Assembly (NCBI RefSeq): GCF_014171595.1
Contig: NZ_CP050451.1
Location: forward strand, 4,960,001-5,024,000
Direction of reading: 5' to 3'
Length of the DNA stretch: 64,000 nt
From: Massilia sp. Se16.2.3
Lineage (GTDB): Bacteria; Pseudomonadota; Gammaproteobacteria; Burkholderiales; Burkholderiaceae_D
Shown piece after piece: positions 53,023 through 64,000 of this stretch. The notes beneath the pieces are model-generated. The model did no database searches. It was not told the origin of the DNA and was given only the letters and a program-made list of their open reading frames with translations. Every line of letters starts with the position of its first letter. Within the stretch, counting starts at the first letter, position 1. The position numbers were made by a program, and so were the translations under genes.

Positions 53023-54336
53023 GTCCAGCTCTTCTTGCGAGCCCAGCATCAACTGCGCCGCTTCGCTCGGCAGCGCTTCCACCGACTTCAGCTTGCGCGC
53101 CATCTGGCGGCTGCGCACCTCCGCGCTTTCGATGTTGCGGGCGGCTTTTTCCAGGGTGAGCTTGGTGGCGGCGAGCACGTCGCCGAACTTGCCGAACTCG
53201 GTCTTCACGGCGCCGAGCACCTGCCACACTTCCGACGAGCGTTTTTCCAGTGCCAGCGTGCGGAAACCCATTTGCAGGCTGTTGAGCAGGGCCGACAGCG
53301 TCGACGGGCCGGCGATCGTCACGCGCATCGAGCGCTGCAGGTCGTCCGCCACGCCGGGACGGCGCATCACTTCCGCATACAGGCCCTCGGTTGGCAGGAA
53401 CAGGATGGCGAAGTCGGTGGTCTGCGGCGGCGACACGTATTTTTCGCAGATGGTCCTGGCTTCCGCGCGCACCGCCCGTTCCAGTTCGGCGCCGTGGCGG
53501 GCGACCCCTTCGGCGTCGGAACGCTCCTGCGCTTCCAGCAGGCGCTCGTACTGCTCCTTCGGGAACTTGGCGTCGATAGGCAGCCACAGCGGCGGGCCGC
53601 CGTCGACCACGCCCGGCAGCTTGATGGCAAATTCGACCCGCGCATTGGAACCCGCGATGGTTTCGACATTCTTCGCGTACTGGTCCACGGTCAGCACCTG
53701 CTCGAGCAGCATCTCGAGCTGGACTTCGCCCCAGGTGCCGCGCGTCTTGACGTTGGTGAGCACGCGTTTCAGGTCGCCCACGCCGATGGCTAGCTGCTGC
53801 ATTTCGCCCAGGCCCTGGTGCACCTTCTCGAGGCGATCGGACACCTGGCGGAAGGATTCCGTGAGGCGCGTTTCCAGCGTCGCGTGCAGCTTCTCGTCGA
53901 CGGTCTGGCGCATCTCCTCAAGGCGCTTGGCGTTATCGACCTGCAGGTCGCGGATCTTGGTTTCCAGCGTGGCGCGCACTTCCAGCATGCGCTGGGCGTT
54001 CGATTCGGTGAGATTCGCCAGGGTCTGCTGCAGGGTATCGGCAAAGCGCTTGAGCGCACGCGCCTGCTCCTCGCGTCCGCCGGCCGCGTGCAGCTGCATC
54101 TGCTGGCGCATGTTCTCCAACTGCTGGTTGGTGCCGCCTTGGTGCTGGGCCATGTGCCCGGCCAGTTCCTGGCGCGTGCCCTGGGCGCTGTGCTGCAGCT
54201 CCTGGCGCAGCTCGCGTTCGAGGCGTTCGAAGGCGAGCGCGCTGCCATCTGTACGTCCGCGCAGGAGCAGCAAAACCTGCAGCCCGATCACGGCCAGCAG
54301 CGCCAGCGCCAGTACGGCAAATTGAAGAGTACTCAT
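53017..54336 (-). CDS. rmuC: RmuC, DNA recombination-limiting protein
   Basis: A 439-residue protein: an N-terminal hydrophobic segment (STLQFAVLALALLAVIGLQV), a long coiled coil (about residues 40-190; ERLERELRQELQHSAQGTRQ), then the RmuC nuclease-like domain: VLTNVKTRGTWGEVQLEMLL, VDGGPPLWLPIDAKFPKEQY and DFAILFLPTEGLYAEVMRRP. In E. coli, loss of RmuC raises inversion between short inverted repeats. The stop codon TAG falls inside a dispersed repeat, so the C-terminus (GSQEELDP) may have been reset by the repeat. Confidence 0.93.
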   Translation of the reverse strand: MSTLQFAVLALALLAVIGLQVLLLLRGRTDGSALAFERLERELRQELQHSAQGTRQELAGHMAQHQGGTNQQLENMRQQMQLHAAGGREEQARALKRFADTLQQTLANLTESNAQRMLEVRATLETKIRDLQVDNAKRLEEMRQTVDEKLHATLETRLTESFRQVSDRLEKVHQGLGEMQQLAIGVGDLKRVLTNVKTRGTWGEVQLEMLLEQVLTVDQYAKNVETIAGSNARVEFAIKLPGVVDGGPPLWLPIDAKFPKEQYERLLEAQERSDAEGVARHGAELERAVRAEARTICEKYVSPPQTTDFAILFLPTEGLYAEVMRRPGVADDLQRSMRVTIAGPSTLSALLNSLQMGFRTLALEKRSSEVWQVLGAVKTEFGKFGDVLAATKLTLEKAARNIESAEVRSRQMARKLKSVEALPSEAAQLMLGSQEELDP

Positions 54337-54351
54337 CTCGTTCGGCTCATT

Positions 54352-54741
54352 TCAATCCGCTTTATTGCGCATCCAGTCGGCGGTCTGGTAGAAGGACTGC
54401 ATCAGGCGCAGGCGGATATCGTCGTCCATGCCGATGTCTTCCATCGCCCAGGCCATCGCGCGCAGCCACTGGTCGCGCTCCTGCGTGCCGATGGCGAATG
54501 GCAGGTGACGGGCGCGCAGGCGTGGGTGGCCATGACGCTCCACGAACAGGTCGGGGCCGCCCATCCAGCCGGACAGGAACATGAACAGTTTTTCGCGCGA
54601 GCCGTCGTTGGGTTTCGGGTGCATGGCGTGGATGCCGGCGAACTCCGGCTCCAGTTCCATCAGGTCGTAGAAGCGGTCGACCAGTTCGCGCAAGCGGGCT
54701 TCGCCGCCGATGATTTCGTACAGGGTTTGGTTCTCGGACAT
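54352..54741 (-). CDS. Truncated hemoglobin, group II (trHbO type)
   Basis: A 129-residue globin starting MSENQTLYEIIGGEARLREL. The short fold carries FYDLMELEPEFAGIHAMHP and the group II region GGPDLFVERHGHPRLRARHL, with the likely proximal His in this block. It may bind O2 or detoxify reactive species; the exact role in this family varies. It lies 66 bases after the permease gene and 16 bases before rmuC, on the same strand. Confidence 0.92.
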   Translation of the reverse strand: MSENQTLYEIIGGEARLRELVDRFYDLMELEPEFAGIHAMHPKPNDGSREKLFMFLSGWMGGPDLFVERHGHPRLRARHLPFAIGTQERDQWLRAMAWAMEDIGMDDDIRLRLMQSFYQTADWMRNKAD

Positions 54742-54806
54742 CCCGTGATCATAACTGAGCGTGGGCCGCCGCGTGTACCGACGCGGCATTCCCGCAACGA
54801 TCTCGA

Positions 54807-57342
54807 TCAGGTCGCCTCGCGCAGCGTTTGCAGCGGTGGCTGGCGCAGCACGCTGCGCAGCCCCAGCCAGCCGCCGGCCAGCGCGCAGACGGCACCGGCC
54901 AGGATGCCCGCCCCCCACACGGTCGGATTGAACGACCACTCGAACTTGAACTGCCAGGTCGCCAGCGCCCAGCCCGGGGCCGCCGCGCCGCTGGCCGCGA
55001 GCAGGCCAGCCAGGCCGCCGACCAGCACGAACTCGATGCGCTGCGCCTGCGCCAGCTGCCTGCGCGTCGCGCCCGGGGCCCGCAACAGGCCCGCCTCGCG
55101 CGTGCGATCGGTGGTCGAACCCATCAGCGCCGCATACAGCACCAGCACGCCCGAGGCCAGCGTGAACAGGAACAGGAATTCGACCGCGACCACGACCTGG
55201 TCCACCACTTCCTGGATCTGGCGGATGATGCCGCTGACGTCGATTACGGTCAGGTTCGGATAGGCGCGTGCCAGCGAACTGGCCAGGTTCGCGCCCTGTT
55301 CGGGCAAGTGGAAGGCCGTCATGTAGGTGGCCGGCGCCTTCGCCATCGCGGCCGGGTTGATGATGACGAAGAAGTTGGCGCGCATCGAGCCCCATTCGAG
55401 CTTGCGCAAGCTGGTGATCTTCGCGTCCACCGGCAGACCGCCCATGTCGAAGCGGATGGTATCGCCGAGCTTCAATCCCAGGGTCTTGGCGATGCCCTGC
55501 TCGACCGAGGCCTCGGAGACGCCGGGCGCGTCCCTGTACCAGGCGCCGCGCACGATCACGTTGTCCTCGGGCGGCGTGGCCATCGTCGACAGGTTGAATT
55601 CGCGGTTGGCCAGGCGCTGGGCATCCTCGCTCTTGTAGGTGCTTGCCGTGACCGGCTTGCCGTTCACGGCCGTCAGGCGGCCGCGGATCATCGGGTACAA
55701 ACGCGGCGCCTCGACGCCGACCGCGGCGATGCGGCGCGTGACGTCGTCCTTCTGGTCGGGCAGCACGTTGATGATGAAGCGGTTGGGCGCGTTCTCTGGC
55801 GTGGCGCGCTGCCAGGCCGCGACCAGGTCGCCGCGCACCACCGTCAGCAGCAGCAGCGCCATCAAACCGAGGGCCAGCGATACCACCTGCACGATGGTGG
55901 CGCCCGGGCGGCGCTGCAGCGAAGTGACGGCAAAACGCAAGCCCCGGTGCTTGAAGGCGCCGCGCAACTGGCGCAGCAGGCGCAGGCCCAGCCAGGCAAC
56001 GAGCGCAAAGAAGGCGAAGCCGCCGAGGAAACCGCCGGCCGTGATCAGGGGCCAGCTTCGGGTCGCCCGCCTGCCACAGCAGCAGCGCGACAAAGACGAC
56101 GGTACCGAGGCCGTAGGTTGCCAGCGCCATCGGCTGCGGCGCGGTTTGCTCGCGCCGGATCACGCGGTTGTGCGGCACGTTCCGCAGCTGCAGGACGGGC
56201 GGCAGTGCAAAGCCGACCAGCAGCAGCATGCCGGTGGCGATGCCCTGCAGCGCCGGCAGCGGCGACACCGGCGGCAGGTCGGCGGGCAGCAGCTTGCCGA
56301 TCAGTTCGAGCAGCACGAAGTGGGCACCAAAACCCACGAGCACGCCAAGCAGGCTGCCGGCCAGGCCGACCAGCGCGAACTCGATCAGGTACAGGGCGCC
56401 GACCTGGTTCTGCGTCAGCCCCAGGCAGCGCAGCATGGCGCAGGCGTCCAGGTGGCGCTGCATGAAGCGGCGCGCCGCCATCGCCACGGCCACCGCCGCA
56501 AGCAGCGCCGACAGCAGGCCGACCGGGGACAGGAAGCGGTCGGCGCGGTCGAGCGTGGCCTGCATTTCGGGGCGGCCGTTTTCCAGCGTCTCGATGCGCA
56601 CGCCCTTGACGTTGTCGCCGGCGATGCGCGCGCGCAGCCAGGCCTCGAAATCGCGCACGCGCGCAAAATCGTTCTTCGCCGGGGACGCCACCTGCACGCG
56701 ATAGGTCACGCGCGCGAAATTGTCGACCAGGCCGGTCGACTGCAGATCGCCGATCGACAGCAGCACGCGCGGTGCGAAATTGGCGAACGAGGCGCCACGG
56801 TCCGGCTCGGCCGCGATCAGCTGGGCAATGGTGAAGCGCCGGTCGCCCAGCTGCAGGGATTCGCCGACCTTGACGCCGATTCCGGTCAGCAGGTTGGCGT
56901 CGACCCAGACGGTGCCGGGCGCGGGGATGCCGCGCGTGCGGGTGCCAAGGGCATTGCTGGCCTGGGCGGGATCGGTGGTAATGCGCAGTTCGCCGCGCAG
57001 TGGATAACCGTTCGAGACGGCCTTGATCGAGGCCAGCTGCGCCGTTGACGCTTCGCCCTCGCCGCCTTGCGCCATGCTGGGGAAGGTGATGGTGTCGGCC
57101 AGCAGCAGGCCACGCCGCGTCGCCTCGGTGCGCCAGGCGGCGGGGACCGGCTGGTCGGCGTTCAGGATCAGGTCGGCGCCGAGCAGCTGGTGGGCGTCCC
57201 GCGCCAGGCCGGCGCGCATGCGGTCGATGAAGAAGCCGACCGAGGACAGGGCAGCGACGGCAACGATCAGTGCCACCAGCAGGAAACGCAACTCGCCGGC
57301 GCGCCAGTCGCGCGCGGTCATGCGAAGGGATTGGGTCAGCAT
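54807..57342 (-). CDS. FtsX-like ABC transporter permease (one frame break)
   Basis: A large MacB/FtsX-type permease of the YbbP class: MLTQSLRMTARDWRAGELRF, a periplasmic region (about residues 45-250) and clusters of hydrophobic segments (LSALLAAVAVAMAARRFMQR; LFLFTLASGVLVLYAALMGS). The frame breaks in GGGG at 56048-56051 (minus strand CCCC). Removing one base joins LLWQAGDPKLALITAGGFLG. The span is 3n+1 and the restored protein is about 845 residues. In E. coli ybbP pairs with an ATPase gene ybbA; no ATPase gene is adjacent here. The substrate is unknown. Confidence 0.88.
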
Positions 57343-57360
57343 CGTCGCGGTTCCTTGTTG

Positions 57361-59053
<1,693 letters not shown>

Positions 59054-60976
59054 ATGACCATTTTTGACAACTACGCCGCCCGTTATGAGCGTACCCGCGA
59101 AGAAGAATATTCCCTGACCGAATACCTTGCCCTGTGCAAGAAAGACCCGCTGACCTACGCGAGCGCACCCGAGCGCATGCTGGCCGCCATCGGCGAACCG
59201 ACCCTTGTCGATACCCGGCTCGACCCGCGGCTGTCGCGCATCTTCGCCAACAAGGTCATCAAGATCTATCCCGCCTTCCGCGAGTTCTATGGCATGGAGG
59301 AAGTGATCGAGCAGGTCGTTTCCTACTTCCGCCACGCGGCGCAAGGCCTGGAAGAACGCAAGCAGATCCTCTACCTGCTCGGTCCCGTCGGCGGCGGCAA
59401 GTCGTCGATCGCCGAGAAGCTCAAGCACCTGATGGAACAGGTTCCCTTCTATGCGATCAAGGGTTCGCCCGTGAACGAATCGCCGCTGGGCCTGTTCAAC
59501 GAAGACGAGGACGGCGTCATCCTCGAGGAAGACTATGGCATCCCGCGCCGCTACCTGCGCTCGATCCCGAGCCCGTGGGCAGTGAAACGCCTGCACGAGT
59601 TCGGCGGCGACATCAACAAGTTCCGCGTCGTGAAGCGCTACCCGTCGATCCTGAAACAAATCGCCATTTCAAAGACCGAGCCGGGCGACGAGAACAACCA
59701 GGATATTTCTTCGCTGGTCGGCAAGGTCGACATCCGCAAGCTCGAGGATTATTCGCAGGACGATCCGGACGCCTACAGCTATTCCGGCGGCCTCTGCCTG
59801 GCCAACCAGGGCCTGATGGAATTCGTCGAGATGTTCAAGGCACCGATCAAGGTGCTGCACCCTTTGCTGACGGCCACGCAGGAAGGCAATTACAAGGGCA
59901 CCGAGGGTTTCGGCGCGATTCCCTTCGAAGGCATCATCCTGGCGCACTCGAACGAGTCGGAATGGAAAAGCTTCCGCAACAACCGCAACAACGAGGCTTT
60001 CCTCGATCGCATCTACATCGTGAAGGTGCCGTATTGCCTGCGCATCTCCGATGAAATCAAGATCTACGACAAGTTGATCCGCAATTCCTCGCTCGAGAAA
60101 GCACCCTGTGCGCCGGGCACGCTGCGCATGATGGCGCAGTTCGCGATCCTGTCGCGCCTGAAGGATCCGGAGAATTCCAGCATCTATTCAAAGATGCTGG
60201 TCTACGATGGCGAAAATTTGAAGGACACCGACCCCAAGGCCAAATCCTTGCATGAATATGTGGATTACGCCGGCGTGGACGAAGGCATGAACGGGCTGTC
60301 GACGCGCTTCGCCTTCAAGATCCTGTCGAAGGTCTTCAACTTCGACAATACCGAAGTGGCCGCCAATCCGGTGCACCTGCTGTATGTACTGGAACAGCAG
60401 ATCGAACGCGAGCAGTTCCCGCCGGAACAGGAGCAGCGCTACCACTCTTATATTAAAGAGCACCTGGCGCAGCGCTACGTCGACTTCATCGGCAAGGAAA
60501 TCCAGACGGCCTACCTGGAGAGCTATTCGGAATACGGCCAGAACATCTTCGACCGCTACGTGACGTTTGCCGACTTCTGGATCCAGGACCAGGAATTCCG
60601 CGATCCCGACACCGGCGAAAGTTTCGACCGCGAGTCGCTCAATGCCGAACTCGAGAAAATCGAGAAGCCGGCCGGCATCTCGAATCCGAAGGACTTCCGC
60701 AACGAGATCGTCAACTTCGGCCTGCGTGCCCGGGCGACCAATGGCGGCAAGAACCCGGCCTGGACCAGCTACGAAAAATTCCGCACCGTGATCGAGAAGA
60801 AGATGTTCTCGAACACCGAAGAACTGCTGCCGGTGATTTCGTTCAACGCCAAGGCCAGCGCCGAGGACGCGACGAAACATGCCGACTTCGTCAACCGCAT
60901 GGTGGAGAAAGGGTATACGGCCAAGCAGGTGCGGCTCCTGTGCGAATGGTACCTGCGTGTGAGGAAATCGTCCTGA
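59054..60976 (+). CDS. yeaG: PrkA/YeaG serine protein kinase, AAA+ type
   Basis: A 640-residue protein. MTIFDNYAARYERTREEEYS is the N-terminus. AAAGGA is seven bases before this ATG but only one base before the ATG at 59048, so 59054 is preferred. The AAA domain has Walker A GPVGGGKSSIAEKL, and LYLLGPVGGGKSS with FRNNRNNEAFLDRIYIVKVP follow as in E. coli YeaG; the C-terminal kinase-like part is conserved. YeaG works with YeaH in stationary-phase and nitrogen-starvation responses in enterobacteria. First of prkA-yeaH-spoVR. Confidence 0.95.
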   Translation: MTIFDNYAARYERTREEEYSLTEYLALCKKDPLTYASAPERMLAAIGEPTLVDTRLDPRLSRIFANKVIKIYPAFREFYGMEEVIEQVVSYFRHAAQGLEERKQILYLLGPVGGGKSSIAEKLKHLMEQVPFYAIKGSPVNESPLGLFNEDEDGVILEEDYGIPRRYLRSIPSPWAVKRLHEFGGDINKFRVVKRYPSILKQIAISKTEPGDENNQDISSLVGKVDIRKLEDYSQDDPDAYSYSGGLCLANQGLMEFVEMFKAPIKVLHPLLTATQEGNYKGTEGFGAIPFEGIILAHSNESEWKSFRNNRNNEAFLDRIYIVKVPYCLRISDEIKIYDKLIRNSSLEKAPCAPGTLRMMAQFAILSRLKDPENSSIYSKMLVYDGENLKDTDPKAKSLHEYVDYAGVDEGMNGLSTRFAFKILSKVFNFDNTEVAANPVHLLYVLEQQIEREQFPPEQEQRYHSYIKEHLAQRYVDFIGKEIQTAYLESYSEYGQNIFDRYVTFADFWIQDQEFRDPDTGESFDRESLNAELEKIEKPAGISNPKDFRNEIVNFGLRARATNGGKNPAWTSYEKFRTVIEKKMFSNTEELLPVISFNAKASAEDATKHADFVNRMVEKGYTAKQVRLLCEWYLRVRKSS

Positions 60977-61206
60977 GGTAGGGACCACGCTGCCAGGGCA
61001 CGCGGCGCCATCCGCCTGTGTCCGCTTACGGCCTGCTCGGTGTGCCGCAAGCATCGAAAGCGTCGCCTCCGGGCACGCTTTCGCGGCGTTCCACGCATTT
61101 TTGACGACCCTGCCAGCCGTGCGCACCCCGCGTCAGCACGCAGCGTATTAAGATAGGAGGACCAGCGCAGCACCTGGTCCGCCGCGATTTTTGCAGGAGG
61201 CATGTT

Positions 61207-62478
61207 TTGACTTACCTCATCGACCGTCGCTTGCAGAGCAAGAACAAGTCAGCGGTCAACCGCGAACGCTTCCTGCGCCGCTACAAAGCGCAGATCAAGG
61301 ATGCGGTCGGCCGCGCGATCAAGGGCCGTTCGATCACCGATGTCGAGAACGGCGAAAAGGTCTCGATTCCCGTCAAGGACGTCAACGAGCCTCATTTCGG
61401 CCACGCCCACGGCGGCGTATGGGAAACCGTCAATCCCGGCAATACCGAATACCAGAAAGGCGACCAGTTCAACCGCCCCCGCAGCGGCGGCGGCGGGTCC
61501 GGACGCGGGCGCGCCGGCAATAGCGACCAGACCGTCGAGGACGACTTCATCTTCGAGCTCTCGCGCGAAGAGTTCATGAACTACTTCTTCGAAGACCTCG
61601 AGCTGCCGAACATGATCAAGACGCAGCTGTCGCAGACGATCGAATTCAAGACCCAGCGCGCCGGCTACAACGTCTCGGGCACGCCGTCGAACATCCACGT
61701 ACTGCGCTCGCTGCGCGGCGCACTCGGCCGGCGCATTGCGGTAGGCGGCCCCAGCCGGCGCCACCTGGCCGAAGCCCAGCAGGAATTGCAGGACCTGTTC
61801 GATGCCGGGGTGCTCGAAGAAGACCCGCGCGTCGTCGAACTGCGCCGCAAGATTCACCACTACCACACGCGCATCAACGCGATTCCCTTCATCGATCCGT
61901 TCGACCTGCGCTACAGCAACCGCATCAAGGTACCGAAACCGAGCACCCAGGCCGTGATGTTCTGCATCATGGACGTGTCCGGCTCGATGGACGAAACGCG
62001 CAAGGACACGGCCAAGCGCTTCTTCATCCTGCTCTATTTATTCCTCAAGCGCGTATACGAACACATCGAGGTCGTCTTCATCCGCCACCACACGGCCGCG
62101 GCCGAAGTCGACGAGGACGAGTTCTTCCACTCGCGCGAGTCAGGCGGCACCGTTGTCTCTTCGGCCCTGCACCTGCTGCAGAAGGTGATCGGCGAGCGCT
62201 ATGCCAGCGCCGACTGGAACGCCTACGTCGCCCAGGCTTCGGACGGCGACAACTGGGACAACGACTCCGTGCTGTGCAAGCAGTTGCTGACCCACGGCAT
62301 CATGCCCAAGGTGCAGTACTACACCTATGTCGAAATCACCGACGGGCCGCCGCAGAACCTGTGGGAGCAATATACCGAGGTGGCGGCGCAGCACAGCAAC
62401 TTTGCGATGCAGAAGATCGTGACTCCGGCCGACATCTACCCGGTCTTCCGCGAGCTGTTCAAGAAGCAACCAAAATAA
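61207..62478 (+). CDS. yeaH: YeaH family protein with von Willebrand A-like domain
   Basis: A 423-residue protein (DUF444) starting at a TTG six bases after GGAGG: (M)TYLIDRRLQSKNKSAVNRER. FLRRYKAQIKDAVGRAIKGR matches E. coli YeaH. A Gly-rich linker (RPRSGGGGSGRGRAGNS) lies at about residues 90-106. The VWA-like part has the metal site MFCIMDVSGSMDETRKDTAK and VVFIRHHTAAAEVDEDEFFH, then QASDGDNWDNDS. The TTG start may lower its expression relative to prkA. The 230-base gap after prkA shows no gene. Confidence 0.94.
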   Translation: MTYLIDRRLQSKNKSAVNRERFLRRYKAQIKDAVGRAIKGRSITDVENGEKVSIPVKDVNEPHFGHAHGGVWETVNPGNTEYQKGDQFNRPRSGGGGSGRGRAGNSDQTVEDDFIFELSREEFMNYFFEDLELPNMIKTQLSQTIEFKTQRAGYNVSGTPSNIHVLRSLRGALGRRIAVGGPSRRHLAEAQQELQDLFDAGVLEEDPRVVELRRKIHHYHTRINAIPFIDPFDLRYSNRIKVPKPSTQAVMFCIMDVSGSMDETRKDTAKRFFILLYLFLKRVYEHIEVVFIRHHTAAAEVDEDEFFHSRESGGTVVSSALHLLQKVIGERYASADWNAYVAQASDGDNWDNDSVLCKQLLTHGIMPKVQYYTYVEITDGPPQNLWEQYTEVAAQHSNFAMQKIVTPADIYPVFRELFKKQPK

Positions 62479-62593
62479 GGCCAGCACATGGACACCCGAT
62501 ATCCGATGCAAACGCAAGCAGGGCCGGCAGACCGCCGGCACCACACTTGCGCCGCGCCCGATGTCCGCGGGTCCTCCAACCGATAGGCACGCC

Positions 62594-64000
62594 ATGCCAG
62601 ACGACCATACCAATCCGCGCGCCCTCCCCGAACAGTCCGAATGGACCTTCGACCTGATCGAACAGGCGCACGAAGAAATTCGCCGCGTGGCCAGGAAATT
62701 CGGCCTCGACACCTACCCGAACCAGCTCGAGGTCATTACCGCCGAGCAGATGATGGATGCCTACACCTCGGTCGGCATGCCGGTGTCGTATAACCACTGG
62801 TCCTTCGGCAAACATTTCCTCACCACTGAGAAGAGCTACAAGCGCGGCCAGATGGGCCTGGCCTACGAGATCGTCATCAACTCGAATCCCTGCATCGCCT
62901 ATTTAATGGAGGAGAACAGCCTGACCATGCAGGCGCTGGTGATTGCCCACGCGGCTTACGGCCACAATTCTTTCTTCAAAGGCAACTACCTGTTCCGCAC
63001 CTGGACCGACGCCGAAGCCATCGTCGACTACATGGTGTTCGCCAAGAACTATATTGCCGAATGCGAGCAGCGCTATGGCATCGACGCGGTCGAGGACCTG
63101 CTCGACTCCTGCCACGCGATCCAGAACTATGGGGTCGACCGTTATAAACGTCCGGCCAAGCTGTCGGTGGCACAGGAAGCGGCGCGCCAGAAGGAGCGCG
63201 AGGAGTATGCCCAGTCGCAGGTGAACGCCCTGTGGCGCACGGTGCCCCGGCGCGAGGAGGAAGAGCGCGACACCCCGCCACCGCGCTTTCCAATCGAGCC
63301 CGAGGAAAACCTGCTGTACTTTATAGAGAAGTACGCACCGCTGCTGGAACCCTGGCAGCGCGAACTGGTGCGTATTACCCGCAAGATCTCGCAATACTTC
63401 TATCCGCAGCGCCAGACCCAGGTGATGAACGAAGGCTGGGCCACCTTCTGGCACTACACGATTCTGCAGGAACTATATAAAGAGGGGATCGTTGGCGACG
63501 GCTTCATGCTCGAGTTCCTGCAAAGCCATACGAACGTCGTCTATCAGCCACCTGCGACCAGTCCTTATTATTCGGGCATCAATCCGTATGCCCTCGGTTT
63601 CGCGATGATGAGCGACATACGCCGGATCTGCGAGAACCCGACCGATGAAGACCGCGCCTGGTTCCCGGACATTGCCGGCAGCGACTGGATCAAAACGCTC
63701 GACTTTGCCATGCGTAACTTCAAGGACGAAAGCTTCATTGCCCAGTACCTGTCGCCCAAGCTGATCCGCGACTTCCACTTCTTTGCCGTGCTCGACGACG
63801 ACCGCAGCGACAAATTGACGATTTCGGCCATTCACGACGAAGCCGGCTACCGCTACGTGCGCCAGCAGCTGGCCGAGCAGTACAACATCGGCAACCGCGA
63901 GCCGAACATCCAGGTCTGGCAGGTCAACACCCGCGACGACCGCGCCCTCACCTTGCGCCATACCCAGTTCCAGCGCCGTCCGCTCAACGCCCAGGCCCAG
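62594..64000 (+). CDS. SpoVR family protein (C-terminus beyond the window)
   Basis: An open frame of 469 codons running off the right edge. MPDDHTNPRALPEQSEWTFD is followed by the SpoVR core: YTSVGMPVSYNHWSFGKHF, NSNPCIAYLMEENSLTMQAL, VIAHAAYGHNSFFKGNYLF and QTQVMNEGWATFWHYTILQE. The His and Glu residues in these blocks suggest a metal site. In E. coli the homolog YcgB is under RpoS. The three-gene set prkA-yeaH-spoVR is widely conserved in proteobacteria. The function is unknown; the name comes from a Bacillus sporulation gene and does not imply sporulation here. Confidence 0.94.
   Translation, partial: MPDDHTNPRALPEQSEWTFDLIEQAHEEIRRVARKFGLDTYPNQLEVITAEQMMDAYTSVGMPVSYNHWSFGKHFLTTEKSYKRGQMGLAYEIVINSNPCIAYLMEENSLTMQALVIAHAAYGHNSFFKGNYLFRTWTDAEAIVDYMVFAKNYIAECEQRYGIDAVEDLLDSCHAIQNYGVDRYKRPAKLSVAQEAARQKEREEYAQSQVNALWRTVPRREEEERDTPPPRFPIEPEENLLYFIEKYAPLLEPWQRELVRITRKISQYFYPQRQTQVMNEGWATFWHYTILQELYKEGIVGDGFMLEFLQSHTNVVYQPPATSPYYSGINPYALGFAMMSDIRRICENPTDEDRAWFPDIAGSDWIKTLDFAMRNFKDESFIAQYLSPKLIRDFHFFAVLDDDRSDKLTISAIHDEAGYRYVRQQLAEQYNIGNREPNIQVWQVNTRDDRALTLRHTQFQRRPLNAQAQ

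Noticed and set aside
62594..64000. Evidence of a sporulation pathway from the SpoVR-like gene
   Set aside because: SpoVR-family proteins are widespread in non-sporulating proteobacteria alongside prkA and yeaH; the name alone implies nothing.

Overview
The window is a GC-rich chromosomal segment of a motile betaproteobacterium. The mix of genes suggests Oxalobacteraceae, probably the Massilia/Telluria group: a complete flg cluster, a FliA/FlgM circuit, a MotC/MotD-type stator, a PEP-CTERM exoprotein, a divergent rluC-rne pair, tandem secreted metalloproteases and an endoglucanase-like exoenzyme. The genus is an inference from remembered protein similarity; no search was run.

Layout. 1-9757 (minus strand): flagellar rod, hook, ring and hook-filament junction genes flgBCDEFGHIJKL. 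flgKL has its own sigma-28 promoter. 9917-11560 (plus): flgA, then flgMN behind a strong sigma-28 promoter. 11.7-20.7 kb: accessory island with a small membrane ORF, a PEP-CTERM protein, a serine-hydrolase lipoprotein, an M16 peptidase interrupted by a piece of another gene, two paralogous M35 (aspzincin) proteases, and a free-standing lipoprotein resembling the proteases' N-terminal domain. 20.9-29.3 kb (minus): flagellar export and regulatory operon flhB-flhA-flhF-flhG-fliA-motC-motD, with a repeat array between flhA and flhF. 29.8-43.9 kb: mixed metabolic and envelope genes (gluzincin-like protease, rfbC, WecA-type transferase, GH16 glucanase, FAH-family hydrolase, phospholipase A, RsuA, SppA, Rieske protein, HAD phosphatase, RluC). 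44.6-52.2 kb (plus): rne, chrA, moaA, mobA, moeA. 52.2-53.0 kb: a REP-associated tyrosine transposase (RAYT) between two repeat clusters. 53.0-58.4 kb (minus): rmuC, truncated globin, FtsX-like permease, adenosine/adenine deaminase. 59.1-64.0 kb (plus): the stress-associated set prkA-yeaH-spoVR (spoVR cut by the window end).

Two themes cross the window. First, at least three families of short dispersed inverted repeats occur between genes. One (GTAGGGTGGGC.../...GCCCACGCGG) lies at six loci, including both flanks of the RAYT gene, so it is probably that enzyme's substrate family. Second, eleven otherwise intact genes carry single-base frame breaks, mostly in homopolymer or short-repeat tracts (fourteen events). 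They fall in essential or core genes such as rne and flgJ, so most are probably sequence errors rather than pseudogenes. The affected genes are annotated here across the breaks.
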